DNA of 64,000 nt, from assembly GCA_037976565.1 (NCBI GenBank), contig CP137675.1, positions 21,855,529-21,919,528 of the forward strand, in the 5' to 3' direction. The number at the start of each line of letters is the position of its first letter. Within the stretch, counting starts at the first letter, position 1. Below the pieces are notes generated by a model, which was not told the origin of the DNA, searched no databases, and worked only from the letters and a program-made list of their open reading frames with translations. Shown in pieces: positions 10,587 to 23,960 of the stretch. A program made the translations under genes and the position numbers. The stretch comes from Mesocentrotus franciscanus (taxonomy: Eukaryota; Echinodermata; Echinoidea; Camarodonta; Strongylocentrotidae).

Positions 10587-11949
10587 CCTTTATTTCTAAT
10601 TCATATATGATACACATGTGAATGTGGGTGTCTGTTAAAAATTAGAAAAAAATTACCCCGTCGTATAAGGTCCTTTTTACAATTCCGCTTTTGTTTATAA
10701 ACGTTATAAAGGTCACGCATGTGTCTTGTCTACTGAAAGGTCATCTACGGGGGTAGTCTGTAAGATTGCGAGGACACAGTTATTACGTCTATCCCTCAAA
10801 CATTGATGGAGATTGAATATCGTCTCTTTCCTTGATGGATCTAGGCGAAACCATATTTCATAACAGTGCTCAAAAAGAAATAGCAAGATGTAATATCGAA
10901 TGACTGAATTCCATACTCAGACTGATATGACTAAATCATTTTCGAAAACAAACATTGTCAATTGTATGATTATATTGCGTCATATAGCAAATGCAAAGTT
11001 TTTATACTTATCTATTTCTTTTTCATTTCGACGTTTTATATATATATATATATATACACATATTTACATTCATAGGTCATCATTTGTAATTACATGGCAT
11101 AATAATTAAAATGGTTTTACACATAGATGAGCGGATCATCGTAGGCTTTACTGAAAGCTTGATGGAGACAACCAATTAATATAACTTATATAAAGCATAA
11201 CTTTTATTATAATTCTATTCATTATTATTATCTTATTATTAAGCTTTATGATAAAATTAAGTATAAAGTCACATTATTGACTGCGATTCATTGTTGTACA
11301 CAAAGAAAAGTTACAATGCGAATTTCAAGATACAGGAGGAGTGTCAGTCTTCGCTCACCCTTTAGCAGGCACATGATAGGGATAGGATGGGACCTAGTTA
11401 ATTCAAATATTCAAATATATACAGATGGCCTAATTTTCATGAGCCAAATCCTATCTTTTCAAGAGTGTTCTTCTTCTTTTTTTTTTTTTTTTTTTACAAA
11501 TCCGTGAACTTCTCCCACCCTGCACAAGGTTTATGGCGTAGAATGGGAGAATGTTATATAACATTTTAAAGATATTTATAAATCTGTGTATAATGTTGAA
11601 TTTGTTAATCCTTAACTTTTCGAATAATTGCTTGTTTGATAACCATATTTACACACTCTGATGACATTGTCTATATATTCAAATACATTGTATATTAAGT
11701 ATGCAAACGAATATCAAGCCTGAATGAGTAGCTTGAACTTGTGGATTTCCACACGTTGACTTGTGGATGTGGATGTCCACATTGAATAAGAAGGCATACT
11801 TTGCCTCGATGCTTTAGGATTATTTAAAATAATCCACACAAACCCCTCTCAGATATGTAAAGTTTGTTTACTTAACACCATAAAAGTCTAGTGCTTTAAG
11901 AAGATGCACTGAGTACTACTCGCTACACGTCGTGATCATTAGACCACTC

Positions 11950-12195
11950 CAATCCTAACGTGGTCTAATTCGATCATGATCTAATCCTAGCGTGAGCTAA
12001 TGCTAACATGAGCTAATCCGAACGTGAGCTTATCCTAACGTGAGCTAATCCTAACGTGAGCTAATCCTAACGTGGGCTAATCCTAACGTCGGCTAATTCT
12101 GACGTCGGCTAATCCTAATGCGAATGATCCTAACACAAGATCATCCTACCGCGAGTTTATTCTAACGCGAACTAATCTCGATGTGTGCTAATCAT
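11950..12195. repeat. 16-bp minisatellite, TAATCCTAACGTGAGC unit
   Basis: About 15 units of TAATCCTAACGTGAGC. The centre (about 12000-12090) is best conserved and both edges decay (e.g. TAATTCGATCATGATC, TTATTCTAACGCGAAC). The CG-containing AACGTGAGC half varies by single substitutions (GTGGGC, GTCGGC), the usual pattern of an ageing array. Confidence 0.9.
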
Positions 12196-12740
12196 AACCA
12201 GTGCACTCAGATAAAACCTTACGCCCCACTGACAAGCGAATGACGCAATTGAACATTGCATTGTTTTATAATTTTTTTCTTTTTCTTGTAGATTTAATAT
12301 TGAAAAACTCTAAATATCTAATCTTGTGCTCCACTTTCAGATTTCCCCGCATTCTTGATCGATGGATAGCATGAGTAAAGCATCTAGAGCGGCGTAGATG
12401 ATTGAATATGTCATTGAATAAACGCACGAACATAATCATGCTAAGTAAATAGACGAGTGAAGCTAAAATAAGCCCACCCTAATCCAATTGGGAAACCAAA
12501 CTAAGCTCGCTATGACAAATCTTGTGCTGGAAATTTCAAATGAGATGTAAAGGACCTTCAATCCTCCTCTGATCAACTATAAAGGGGAATGAAGAAAACA
12601 CGTGTATAGAGGCATGAATAAATGAATTGAAATGCACTTGACTGTGCCGTGTCCAAAAATGCCGAGCATAACAATCTCATATGATAAGAGAAGAGAGAAA
12701 AGAATTTTAAAAAGACGGAAAAAGGAGAACAAAATAAAAG
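12196..12740. other. No gene seen
   Basis: Ordinary AT-rich DNA between the 16-bp minisatellite and a (GA)n block. Confidence 0.45.
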
Positions 12741-12759
12741 GAGAGAGAAAGAGAGAGAC

Positions 12760-12790
<31 letters not shown>

Positions 12791-13239
12791 GAGAGACAGA
12801 GAGGGGGTAAGCGAAAGAGATATAGCGATAAATACATGACAAGGAAAAATAGAGGGATAGATGGATAGGCAAAGAAATTATCATATATAAGAACGTGAAG
12901 TAAAAGAGGAAAGACCAAGTGCACATGAAGGTGAAAGTTTTGTACAATCCTTGAAGATTAAGAGATTTAGATTGAGGAACAGAAAGACACATACTAAAAG
13001 TGTACAGGGAGATACCAGAAGAAAGAAAGTGATTTTGCAACAGAGGATTGTTAAAAGAGATAGTGAAAGGGAGACAGAGAGAGAGAGAGAGAGAGAGGGG
13101 GACAAAGATAGAGGAGGGAGGAGGTGAAACGTACCTTTAAGTGGAATGGATTCTAAGATGGAAGAAAGGAAATCCCATCGAGAATGAAGTATGATGATTA
13201 ACGAAGCATGCACATCTTTACAGTTTGGAAGATAAATAG

Positions 13240-13270
<31 letters not shown>

Positions 13271-13274
13271 GGGG
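12741..13274. repeat. Cluster of three (GA)n tracts
   Basis: (GA)n/(GACAGA)n at 12741-12805, (GA)n at 13071-13100, and (GA)n at 13246-13274, all with GA on the + strand. Ser/Leu-rich minus-strand frames across the cluster come from the repeat. Confidence 0.9.
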
Positions 13275-14868
13275 ATTAAAATTATAGCTGATAATTGTAA
13301 TTTGTAAGCTACGTGTCCCCCTCCGGTATATTGTATTTCACGTTCTGCGTCCTTCGTTCTTACATCTTGTTTTTAAGCCTCCACACTGTATCCATCACCA
13401 CCCGACTCATTACATCAAACCTAAATGTGACGGTCTACGATGGTCGTCATCATGTTATCCTTCCAGATGTTCAGGTGTTCTAAGGCGACGATGACACCCA
13501 TAAACATGCAGTGCGGTTCATTCACCTATGTGATGTATCGGCCAGGATTCACCATAGCAGAGTGCTGGTTTTTCTACACATTAATCTAACGCACACATTT
13601 ACCCCTCATACACCCACCCACCACAGAAAACCACACACCCAACCTCTCACTAGACCCACTTCCACATGCATCTCCCGAAGGAAACATGACAACATTCGAA
13701 TTTATTAGTGTTGAAAAGATGTTAGCCAGGTGTCATTTAAACATTATCCTTGTATAATTGATATGGAGAATGTGGATAATAAATTTTAAGTGGAAGTTAA
13801 TGATATAATGGTTTATATTGACAATGCCATATGATGAAACGATGAAAATATCCTCTCATCCTCCTCCTATTATTGATGATGACGAAGATGATGACTCATT
13901 TGCAATGCAACTTGAAATGGAAATTTATAAAACAAGAAGAAAAAATACAGCGAGACAAAGAAAGAGAGAGAGAGAGAGATAATAATAATAACAAACAAAC
14001 CCGAAAATTGAAGATTTGATATATTCTTATTGATCTCCCCAAAACATTCTTTAAAAACAAAATTCATACATCCATGTACATTTCAATATAGATTTATGTA
14101 CAATTAAACTAAAGTTGATGCTCATAAATGTTACCCTCATTCATATGGGTAAGTACCCATTCGACAAGGATTGCTCGGCTCGGTGGACGTGGTTTTATGT
14201 GTGACCAAACTTTTCTTACGCTCCATTAAATATGTATGTTACACCTGCGTCATTCGCTTGCTAACCCATTGAAACTCACAAGAATATTAAACAAGCTACT
14301 CGTTTTAGCTCAGTATGAAGCTATACGATCAGAAAGGGGCTTCGAATAAGGGGTTTTAAAGAACGCATTAGTATTCCTCCTGATTCCAAGGAGTGAACAT
14401 CCACAAGACTCTTCACATGATTGAGATTCATTGTATGTTTATTTCTTCCCAAATTTTCTATCAACGGAATCTGTAATGACGATCAGTTGTCTTGCATCTC
14501 AGTTCTTGAGTACAAAAACACGTTCAAATCAGACACTCTGATGACCTATTTTCATATACCATTCCCAATGTGAGACATTGCTATTCCATGATCAGACGTG
14601 TGAGATGACATTTCGGGGCTAGACTTTGAAGGTGTTCAATTTGACCTTTTCAAAAATATTCTAGTGTATTTTTGTTATTTTCCTTCCGACGGTGAAGGTA
14701 ACCTTAAGTTACTGTGATGATTGTTTCACCATAAAAAACGAAATTACGCTGAATAAGAGACCACAAGTAACCAGTATGTACGTCATATTTACATTATAAA
14801 AAGGAAGATTCATCCGATTTCCAATTATGATAATAATAATAATAATTTCAAAAAAAATCATTGATAGT
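13275..14868. other. No gene seen
   Basis: Only a short (GA)n at 13962-13979, and a CA/CCCA-rich stretch at about 13590-13660, stand out. Confidence 0.45.
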
Positions 14869-14972
14869 GGTGATGGTGATAATGATAATGATGATGATGA
14901 TGATGATGATGATGATAATGATAATGATGAGGATGATGATAATGATGATGATGTTGATGAAGATGATGATAA
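14869..14972. repeat. (GAT)n trinucleotide array
   Basis: A GAT/AAT/GAG array of about 34 triplets. Poly-Asp and poly-Ile frames across it are artefacts. Confidence 0.95.
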
Positions 14973-15859
14973 TACATGTAATAACAATTATAATGATAAA
15001 ATAGAATGCCCATTTTTTCCAAAGTTTCAATAGTTTTCTTTACCCCACCTCAAAATCGTCCTCTTTCAATTTAAACTATAAGTACCTCTCATATGTTATT
15101 GTTTATAGCCTGTTGAACAAAACATTGGAGCTATCTTCATGATTATGACATGTCATGATTGATAAGACTCCTATTAAAGAGAGGCTATCATATCACAAAA
15201 GGCCACTGTATAACTTGGACATCGCATTGTTGATGGTACTTTAAGCACGAAAGACGTGAGCATTGCCTCGATGGCTTTTCCGGTAGATCACGTGGTTGAT
15301 CACATGGGCTTAATGTTCTATCATCTGGGACAGTCCTCCACGCGTCAGGTACATCCCCTGAGATGTAGTCTTATTAGGGTTCTAGTTTAATGCATGTCTC
15401 TATATAGCTCACATCCTCATTGATTTCATAATAATTATGACATCAATGATCTTGCCAAATAATAATCTTCATCATGCCAGATCGAAACAGATTGTTTTAA
15501 TGCGGTCCTATAATGTCGCACAGTGTTTTTCGTCTTTTGAACATGCATTTAGAAAAAAAGCATGCATGGAATGAACTTATAAGACATATATGATTTTTAC
15601 TAAATCATCAAATTTCAATAAACTAGATGAAAAACCCAAAGCTAGGAAAGTTAACAACAAACACCCTCCCAAAACACACATACCAAAGTATTAAAATAAT
15701 GCACATAAATACCTTTGCACCCAAAACAACAACAACAACACACACACACTACAACTACACACTACATAATACAAAAAAGCAAACATTATTTGTAGGGCAA
15801 GTTTGATCAAGTGATGGGATTTAAAAACACAAATTATTGTTATTATAGGTTTTCCCGGA
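14973..15859. other. No gene seen
   Basis: Unique-looking AT-rich DNA with a short (AAC)/(CA) tract at about 15726-15750. Confidence 0.45.
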
Positions 15860-16960
15860 CAATTTCGTCAAAGCAGCGATCAATTTCACTAACGTGCATT
15901 CATGTTCAAGCGAATTTTCTCCACTCGTTGCTCCCCTGTTTCATTTTTAAACCTTTTGCATTCAATTTCGTTTCGAGTCACCGAATTTTCTAAACATGCA
16001 CATTCAAATTACAGCTTGGTTCAGTCAATTTGGAAATGCGTAAGCGTCATTCAATTTCGCCAATGTTGAGTGGGAGGAGAATTCTTTGGCGAATTGCGGT
16101 TTCATTTTCGTCTATGGGCAACCTCTTTCGCAATCGGGTCATTCAGATTAAAACTAGACCTCATAATCATTGTATGATGCTCGATGTTTATTCGGATATT
16201 CACTTTTTCATGTTCATTTATTTCTCTATGATCTTTTCTGACATGATTTCACATTATACAATCTTCTTATTTGTCTGATGCATTTATATTGCATTTAATG
16301 TTTTCTCTTTCTTTCGATCTTTATTTTTGTTGAAACATTTCTTTATACATGTCTTCATATTTTTCATTATAAATGAGGGTATTTTTAAATGGTTTGTTTT
16401 GATCATTCTTGAATGAGTAGGTCATCTTTCTTTCTTTTCATTTTACATCTTTTTCTTTATTCATCATTGCATTTTGTTTCCATCATGTCCATGTCTATTA
16501 AAGCTCAACTCTACCGCTGTCCAGGATCTGTGTATATAAAGCTTGTGCTTAGAAGAGAAGTCACAAATTGTGCACCTTCTCTGGGGACAGTTACCTGTGT
16601 AATGACAGATATCTGCTAACGAATACGCATGTCATTCCTACAAGTAAACTTAGCATTAAATTATTCAAACAGAAGTGACAAATTAACATCAAATGAAAAG
16701 CAATGCACAAATGTCACATATGTATGCCTAATCACGAAATTGAATGCTGGAATACATACCACCGTCTGTCCGGCGCGAATTTAAATGCTCTTCGCACGCT
16801 TTTTAAAATTGAATGCTCGTTTTGCACGTCTCCGTGACAAGAGTATGAAATCGCATGCTACTAAATCAAATTGAACGACGCAATTAGCTTTTTGAATGTT
16901 GATCTACATAGTCATTCAATTTCGCACGAACTTGAATGAACGTAACGTTAATTCGGATGC
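15860..16960. repeat. Possible foldback element with CATTCAATTTCG motifs
   Basis: The left part (about 15880-16080) repeats (C)ATTCAATTTCG-like words: GATCAATTTCAC, GCATTCAATTTCGTTTC, GTCATTCAATTTCGCC. The right part (about 16735-16960) repeats mostly the complement: CGAAATTGAATGC, AAAATTGAATGCTCG, TCAAATTGAACGACG. The direct word reappears at the far right (TCATTCAATTTCGCAC). Spacing is irregular, I could not define ends or a target-site duplication, and the 16200-16700 centre is T-rich and featureless. Confidence 0.35.
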
Positions 16961-17003
16961 TAAGTTTACGAAGTTTGGCGGGAATTATTATCATATTTAA
17001 AAA

Positions 17004-17073
17004 AATTATTATTATTATTATTATTATCGTTATTGATACTATTTTTTCTATTCTTCTTATCTTTGTATTTTAC

Positions 17074-17142
<69 letters not shown>

Positions 17143-17245
17143 CATTATTGTTGTTATTATTCTCATTATTATTCTCATTATTATTATCATTATTGTTGTA
17201 TTATTATCATTATTATCATCATTATCATTATCATTATCGTAATTG
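17004..17245. repeat. (ATT)n trinucleotide array
   Basis: About 80 triplets, pure in 17072-17140, with ATC/ATG/CTC variants later. The Tyr, Ile and Leu homopolymer frames are artefacts. Confidence 0.95.
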
Positions 17246-18009
17246 TTACATTTCCGAAAGAGATGTTATCAACCGCTTTAAAAGATGGGCACGTGTCTTT
17301 CAAACTCTTTAAATGATAGCAATGTAGATATGTATGAAAAAGAGCAAAAGGGCAGACTAGCATCGTATTTACGAGTGATTCAAAACGTAGTGGCACTTTG
17401 AAAGTCAAAATTTACATCTTTATTGTACAAGGAACTCATTAAGACAGAGGCACCTACTACTGTTGAGTTTCCATGACAACATTATCATCCATATTAGAGA
17501 GACCTCGGTGGCTGATCTTGAATAGGTGTAATTGTAGTTGTCATGACACCCTATCAACATCCTTCACCTAACTTCACAAGAATAGCTGAATGCATGAACA
17601 TCTTTTTTATGTCTCTTAAACTGAAAGTTTTCATAGAAGCACGCCGTTTTGTCGGAACATGACGAAAGATTCATTGCCAACCCATGTGAACAAAAGGCAT
17701 TGACTTTAAGTGTTTTGGGGGCACCCATGACGTATGTATGCAAGAAGTGTTTACACGCATTAATGACCGAGTATTTATAAGCATCTATAAAGGAAACAAC
17801 AACACATTTATTACGAGAAAAAAAACAACAAACAAACAAGACAAAATAAGTCGATGACTACTGATATTAGCCAAAATTAAACTTTTGACATCAAATTTAA
17901 AAAGTAAAATCTTCCAAGTTAAGCCGTTTTGCCCAAACAGTGCCAAATGTATATTTGCAGGCATAGTAGGCGATTGATGAGAAGCTGATAAATAGGACAG
18001 AGAGCGAAC

Positions 18010-18042
<33 letters not shown>

Positions 18043-19180
18043 CGAGAGAGAAAAAAGTGAGAGAGAGAGAGGGGGTGGAGAGGAATGGGGATACTTAAGC
18101 CCAATATGGCAAATATATTTTTAGAAAGAAGAGTTTATATTAAACATCAATACAGAATGTACGTTGATCATCTTATGCGAACTAAAACTCGTCATGTTTG
18201 TGTAAAAAGATTTCTCAATGGTAAAATAAATATTCGACGAACCTTCAGGTAAGGGTAACAGTAACATTCATCACGATAACAAGTCATAGTTGTATGTCGA
18301 GCGAAGCTATCTCCTAATGGGGTGAATGCAGTCTGCTTAGAAAAACGGGATGAAAGACTTGATGGGAAAAGGGGAAACAACATGATAGCGTACGTGTACA
18401 AATAATTAAAAAAATCATGAATTTTCTCCAATTTGAATAGGTCCACTTTTCGGAATAATTTATGGGTCACGCCTTTGCTATAACGATTAAAACACGGTTT
18501 TCGACGACATTGTATACAAGAATAATACATGTGCAATGTGCGATGCCATTTGTGCTTTAGTGCTTGTAAGAATCACGAGACAAGGGTTTCCTTTTTATGA
18601 ATAAATATATCAGTATGATGTGTGTTCCTGGAGGGAAGTGACTATTAAAATTCAAATTATATATATAAGCATGCATTCTAGTCGAAAAATATGGAAAGAA
18701 AGAAAGAACATGATACTCGAAAGAAGCTCGTACTGTTCATGATAGAGGTTATCAGTCAACAGCATAGTTATGACAAGAATCGGTCAAATTATTTGTAAAT
18801 TAGCAAGGGAATACATCCTTACCCCTTTCTCGTATTGCGCCATTAAATTCCAGTACAATAATTGGCACATAGATTGTGTAATTTGTCGTAGTGGAACAAC
18901 AATTGTCTCTCCAACCACATCAAGCAAGTCGGTATTACGTCTGAAGGACACTCACCGACCAGGAATCGTGTTTTCATGTATGATTACCCGTAAGCTGTTT
19001 ATTATCTAGATCCAACATAGGCATAATGACAAATATTTGAGGTGATTTTAAGAAGTTATATCTGCCCCAGGGGATACTTATCAACGTGACTCAAAGAATA
19101 GCTATATATTACCTTATCATCTAATGGTTCGTTTATTACCCTCCTTAGAGTGTCGCCACCAATGGAGAAGTAGGGATCAC
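17246..19180. other. No gene seen; one (GA)n
   Basis: Apart from the (GA)n at 18009-18075, this is ordinary AT-rich DNA. The 91- and 114-codon minus-strand frames show no known domain. Confidence 0.45.
18009..18075. repeat. (GA)n microsatellite
   Basis: Two GA runs split by GGGAGAGCGAG and AAAAAAGTG. Confidence 0.95.
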
Positions 19181-19307
19181 CTCCTTCTCTTCTTTCTCCG
19201 CCTTCTCCTTCTTCTACTGCTATTAATGTAACTACTACTATTAATATTATTATTACTACTACTATTAATATTATTATTACTTCTACTATTAGTATTATTA
19301 TTTGTAT

Positions 19308-19378
<71 letters not shown>

Positions 19379-19455
19379 ACTACTACCACTACTACTACTA
19401 GACTTAGTACTACTACAACTACTACTACAACTAATACTACTCCTAATCCTACTAT

Positions 19456-19515
<60 letters not shown>

Positions 19516-19552
19516 TACTACTCCTACTACTACTACTACTCATACTACAATA
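19181..19552. repeat. Polypyrimidine stub plus (ACT)n array
   Basis: A CTT/CTC pyrimidine stretch (19181-19215) leads into about 110 ACT triplets. The left third holds ATT variants, the centre (19304-19377) is pure, and the right carries CCT/ACA variants. Poly-Ser, Tyr and Leu frames here are translations of the array. Confidence 0.95.
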
Positions 19553-20867
19553 GTTGAGAGCATTGTTTATTTTACTTTTGCTTTCATTTCAAGTATCTTT
19601 ATATATTTCAAGTTCAATTCTCCGTGACTAAAAATGAGCTACGACAACAGTAAGTAGCCTTATTTAGAATGGGGTTGTGCATGTTCAAGGTCAATGGCCC
19701 CTTCCAGGTCTCCTTGGATGCATGCATGCATGTAACTCCTAGCAGATGCATTTATGCTGTACCACTTAACGTCATAACTTGACACTACAGAAAGTGCCTT
19801 TTCCCTATTCCGATCATGCTGATATATGGCACTAGTATAAATCTTTTCATTATAGATGCTTTCACGAGTGTTACGTGTAACTATTTTTTTTATTTATTTA
19901 TTTTTATCTGCGATGAATTGTATGAAAAAAATACTTCCTGCATCTGTATATGTCAAGGATAAACTTTCCATTTCATTTACAAAAGGAAGAATTTTTCATT
20001 TTCAACCAGGGTAGATATTTGAATCCAGGATAAACTGGGGCATTTCTTGACATATAAAGTCCATAAAATTTGATATGAAGTCGCTCTCTGTAAAAATAAA
20101 TAATTATTTTTTGGGATGTGTAAGGTGAAAGGATGTGTAAGGTTTAAGATATATTTTTGAAAGCTTTCCATCTAGTTTTGAGTCCAAGGCCCGAGATAGC
20201 TAGAGCTGGAGACTTTGAAAAATTCTTATCCAACACAGTGAGGCTATATCACATGGTAAGATGTATCACAATAGTACACAAATTCATGCAGAGTTTTTCA
20301 TTTTTTCCGATTTGCAATAGCTTAAAAGGGGAGTGTTTTTTTAATGGCAGGTTTGACAAATTCTTTCTGTCTTACTTATACCTTGATACTCACACCCACT
20401 CCTCTTCACGCATCTAGAAGGTCACTCACTTGTCATAAGTTCAAGGGTGCCAATGCACTCTTGTCAAGGTCTGAATACAGTTGCCACATCAATGGCTCAC
20501 CGAGTCTCCTACAGATTGTACATTGTCAATGCGACCACTATAACATATATCTTTTAGACTTACAGTATAACCTATTTTTTAAATCCACCGATACTCAATT
20601 ATTTCTTATAAGCGAAAGTCAGAAATGAATTATTCATTTTTTTTTTTTTTACATTTTCTATTTTCTTCTGAGTATATATATTAATCATCTACAAATGTTA
20701 TATTTCATTCGAAGTTTAGTGTTCTTTTTTTTGCTAGTTTATTATTGCGTGTGCACCATGATGCGACGTTGTGAAATGATAAACAGACGAACAAAATATT
20801 GGTAGTGTGTAAATTCCTTTACCTTATTTTGTGTATGTCATATAGTATTCTTGAGCATGATGTCTTT
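19553..20867. other. No gene seen
   Basis: AT-rich DNA before the LINE fragment. It may include earlier, unrecognisably decayed LINE sequence near 20800, but I cannot support that. Confidence 0.4.
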
Positions 20868-21180
20868 TCACCACATGGCTATTTAATGTCCCACAAACTG
20901 CGACAAAATCTTATGGGGAAAAGTGATTTTCGCATGCAGCCACTGTTTTATGGAATAACTTGCCGGAATACCTTAGAAATATAGAAACATATAAAAAGTT
21001 TAGAAGTAATTGGAAAACATATCTATTTAGCATTTTGCAAGATCTCACGATTATGAACCCAGTGAACCATTTCTACTCCCGTATTCTATTCTGTAACGCG
21101 CGTAAAGATATGCAAGTTTGCCTATGTGCTTTGCGCTATGCAAATACGTTTAATTATCATTAATTATTATCATTATTATA
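20868..21180 (+). pseudogene. Non-LTR retrotransposon 3' fragment (RT ORF C-terminus)
   Basis: Read in one frame from 20870, the product runs FNVPQTATKSYGEK, an in-frame TGA stop at 20924-20926, then FSHAATVLWNNLPEYL, then RNIETYKKFRSNWKTYLF. This is the pattern that closes the reverse-transcriptase ORF of Jockey/CR1/L2-type LINEs: a yGxRaFs..AP.LWN.LP core, then an 'R...s...FKs.LKtyLF' helix. The frame then continues without a stop to TAA at about 21161. The catalytic YADD core, endonuclease and 5' end are absent, so this is a 5'-truncated dead copy. The 3' end, GCGCTATGCAAAT followed by ATTATTATCATTATTA, resembles the SINE tails of this window. The clade cannot be fixed from so little. Confidence 0.8.
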
Positions 21181-21468
21181 CGGTTGATTTCAAATTTGTT
21201 TCAAATAACTCAGTGACTGGTGTGGAGAAACAAAGGTTATTTCATTCCCTTCTGTATTCACCTTTTAATGAATGATGTGGGGGAGGGGTGCGTTCGCGCG
21301 GATGAAGGTTTGTTTGCACGGGAGTCAAACTTGCATTTTGTAAAGGTATTGGAAGGTATGCATATATTTCTTCTAAAACCGAATGGCTTATTAGGGCTAT
21401 AATACAGTGGTATAGGCGTTGGTTTCAAGGTACAAAGGGAGATAAAGAAAGAGAGAACAGGAAAAAGA

Positions 21469-21522
<54 letters not shown>

Positions 21523-23862
21523 GTAGAACAATTTGTATGGAACAGAAGTTATACATGTAATAGAAAGAGAGACAGGGTGAGGGGGAAAAGAGAAAGAAAG
21601 GGGTTAAAAAAGGGAAAATAAAGGCCTTATATTGTATGTATGTATTCCGACAACCCACTATTAGAGTTACTGAACTTAACCCACAGTCATGAGCAGTTCA
21701 CATCAATCCTTGGACCAAGATAATTTCTAAGAATTAAGAAAAATATTTTGATTCGAAGATTAAGCTTTCATGCTCAATTATTCCACAGCAACTGATTTAC
21801 AATCCATATTTCTTTCATGTTTCCATTCTATATATTGCAAACTTCTGATGGAATTCTGTACCAAAATCCTTCTTTTCTTTATTCATTTATGATTCATCAA
21901 TATTTCACTTTTTGAAATAAATAATATGTGGAGTGCTTTTTTGTAATGATTTCTCAACCCTTATCACCTACATTATAGTTAGGTTTGAAATCTCTTGAGA
22001 AATGTGTAAACAGGACAAAAAGATGTTCACCTTTGGCGTTTCATCGTGACTTCTTTTGATTTCTCAAATTGACATGTATTCGCTGAAATGTGATTAAAAT
22101 CGTTATTTATTTGTTCATTCATACTACATAATATAGCTCTGTGACAAAAGTGATCCTTCTGGCAATTTTAACGCTGGTATTATCGACATTATTCCTCAAA
22201 TTTCTGTTACTGAGAACGTGAGAAAAAAAATGTAATATCGACATTGACCTAGACTAAGATCAAAACAAGTATTGTATTATTTGAAAAATACTACTTGGAA
22301 ACAGCGAAAACGATATAATAAGAGCAAAAGTGACATGTAATCTAAAAACTGATCCCTAATTCTTTGAAAGATTAGATTTTGCTTTGACTACCAATACCTC
22401 AAGCCAAGAAGTCACACATTCTAGTATCACATGGTTGAAACGTTATGTATAAAAAAATCTAATTGGAAAGATATCTCTTTGTGATAGTTAAGATGTTCCA
22501 GTGGCAAATTTTTTTACCAGTGAAACAAATCGAAATCGTATCACTGGGAGGCTTCTTTTTGTTCTTCAAAAGCGACATATTGCAGTAATATTTCGATTTC
22601 GATATTGAAATAAACGAACTGGAAAATCTTCTTTACATTTGGTTGATTGCCAAGAGAAAGCAATACTCCTCGAGACATGGATGATAGGCAGACCCAATTT
22701 ATTCTTTGCTAGTCCTGATTTTCTGCCAAGACTTTAAAATTGAGAATAAAATCTGATTAAAATTTCTAAAAATAGACGCATGGATCGAATGCACTTTAGT
22801 ATCAGTCTGAAAGTCACATCAATAATTCTTCCAGCCATTTCCCCAGAGCATTGGATGTCTTTCTCTGACTCGCGCTCGCTTTAAGAAGAATTGAAGGTAG
22901 TTCACCTTGGAGGATCCTTTTATTTCTTGGTAATGACGATCTAGTGCTCTGATTACAACGCTGCCCTACAGTTAGAGGCATTCAGACCCCTGAGGACCAA
23001 AGGCCAAGATGATTGAAGGGGAGGGGTCAATGAATAGTTCCTGTCGTTGTCGGATAGACGCAGAGAGATGATCAAAAGATAACTATCATTACGACTGTAA
23101 GACTATTACGATGACATAAATCGTTTCCTAGCATCCCCGATTTGATGAGATTATGCACATAAGCGTCAAAATCCTTCCTCATGTACTTTTCCACTCGCTA
23201 GCTTTAAATAGTCTCAGATATATTAAACGACAGTCTCATTAATTTCTTTTTTTTTTAATATCATATGGTCACATATTCACCTTTCCTTCATATCTATTTC
23301 CTTCAAGCTAAATTTGATTTAAGTTCCACCTTGACGAACACACACCTTTTTACAAAAACATGGAAATTCAATGAAAGACATATATGCATATATTCACATC
23401 CGTCATGTTTGTTACGCACCGTTTTTGCCAAAAACAGAGTGGTCTTGTTTCCACAGAACTACATACAATACCAAACCAAACAAAAATATGACATAATAAT
23501 GTTGTGAAACGTATTTGTCAGGGTATTATACTATCGTATAATATAGGTCTTATGTTAAATAGTCACTGAGTTGACAACATAAAATATGCAAAAGCAATTA
23601 CCGTCGTTGAACTCAATAGAGAGAAAAGCAGAAATAAAATCTCGCGGGATATTCAACATATTGGATAAAAAGTACTTGGAGGAAGGTCAATGGATCCTCT
23701 ATTCTCACCGTTGTCATATCAACACATTAATCATGAATTTGATTCAATTTGATTCAAGAAGATGACACCTGATGATAGAATTGGGCGGGTTAATACACCA
23801 GCTGTCATGGAACCAGGCTAAGAAGGCCACTGTTTGCATCTATCGCTAGAGCTACGTGAGAA
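21181..23862. other. No gene seen; one (GA)n
   Basis: Holds the (GA)n at 21472-21520 and otherwise unique-looking AT-rich DNA. No ORF above about 80 codons. Confidence 0.45.
21472..21520. repeat. (GA)n microsatellite
   Basis: A perfect GA run of about 23 units. Confidence 0.95.
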
Positions 23863-23863
23863 A

Positions 23864-23960
23864 GGAAGCTGTGTGGTGCAATCGGATCGTCGTCTGACTC
23901 TCATGACTTTCGTCATGCGCGTGGGTTCGATTCCCGCGCTGAGAAGACAGAAGAAGAAAA
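23864..23960 (+). mobile_element. tRNA-derived SINE head (Pol III A and B boxes)
   Basis: An A-box-like TGGTGCAATCGG (23874-23885) and a perfect B box GGTTCGATTCC (23924-23934) lie at tRNA spacing. Between them, TGACTTTCGTCA forms a 4-bp hairpin where a Ser/Leu-type long variable arm would be. The T stem GTGGG/CCCGC pairs. The 5' and 3' acceptor strands do not pair and the anticodon arm is not standard, so this is not a working tRNA. A short A-rich run (GAAGAAGAAAAAAA) follows. The 3' limit of the element is unknown. Confidence 0.6.

Larger units (their letters stand above)
10000..11949. other. No gene seen; short repeats only
   Basis: Contains the small hairpin at 10480-10507, a CRE at 10579-10586, a (TA)n at 11037-11056, and a poly-T run at about 11480-11496. 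No coding region is supported. Confidence 0.45.

Noticed and set aside
16936..17316. Tyr/Ile-rich ORFs as proteins
   Set aside because: They are translations of (ATT)n in different frames; the same applies to the (ACT)n frames at 19177-19553 and 37927-38308 and to the (GAT)n frames at 14709-15033.
23864..23944. Functional tRNA-Ser/Leu gene
   Set aside because: The acceptor strands AGCTGTG and GCTGAGA do not pair, and the anticodon arm cannot be drawn with a 7-nt loop.
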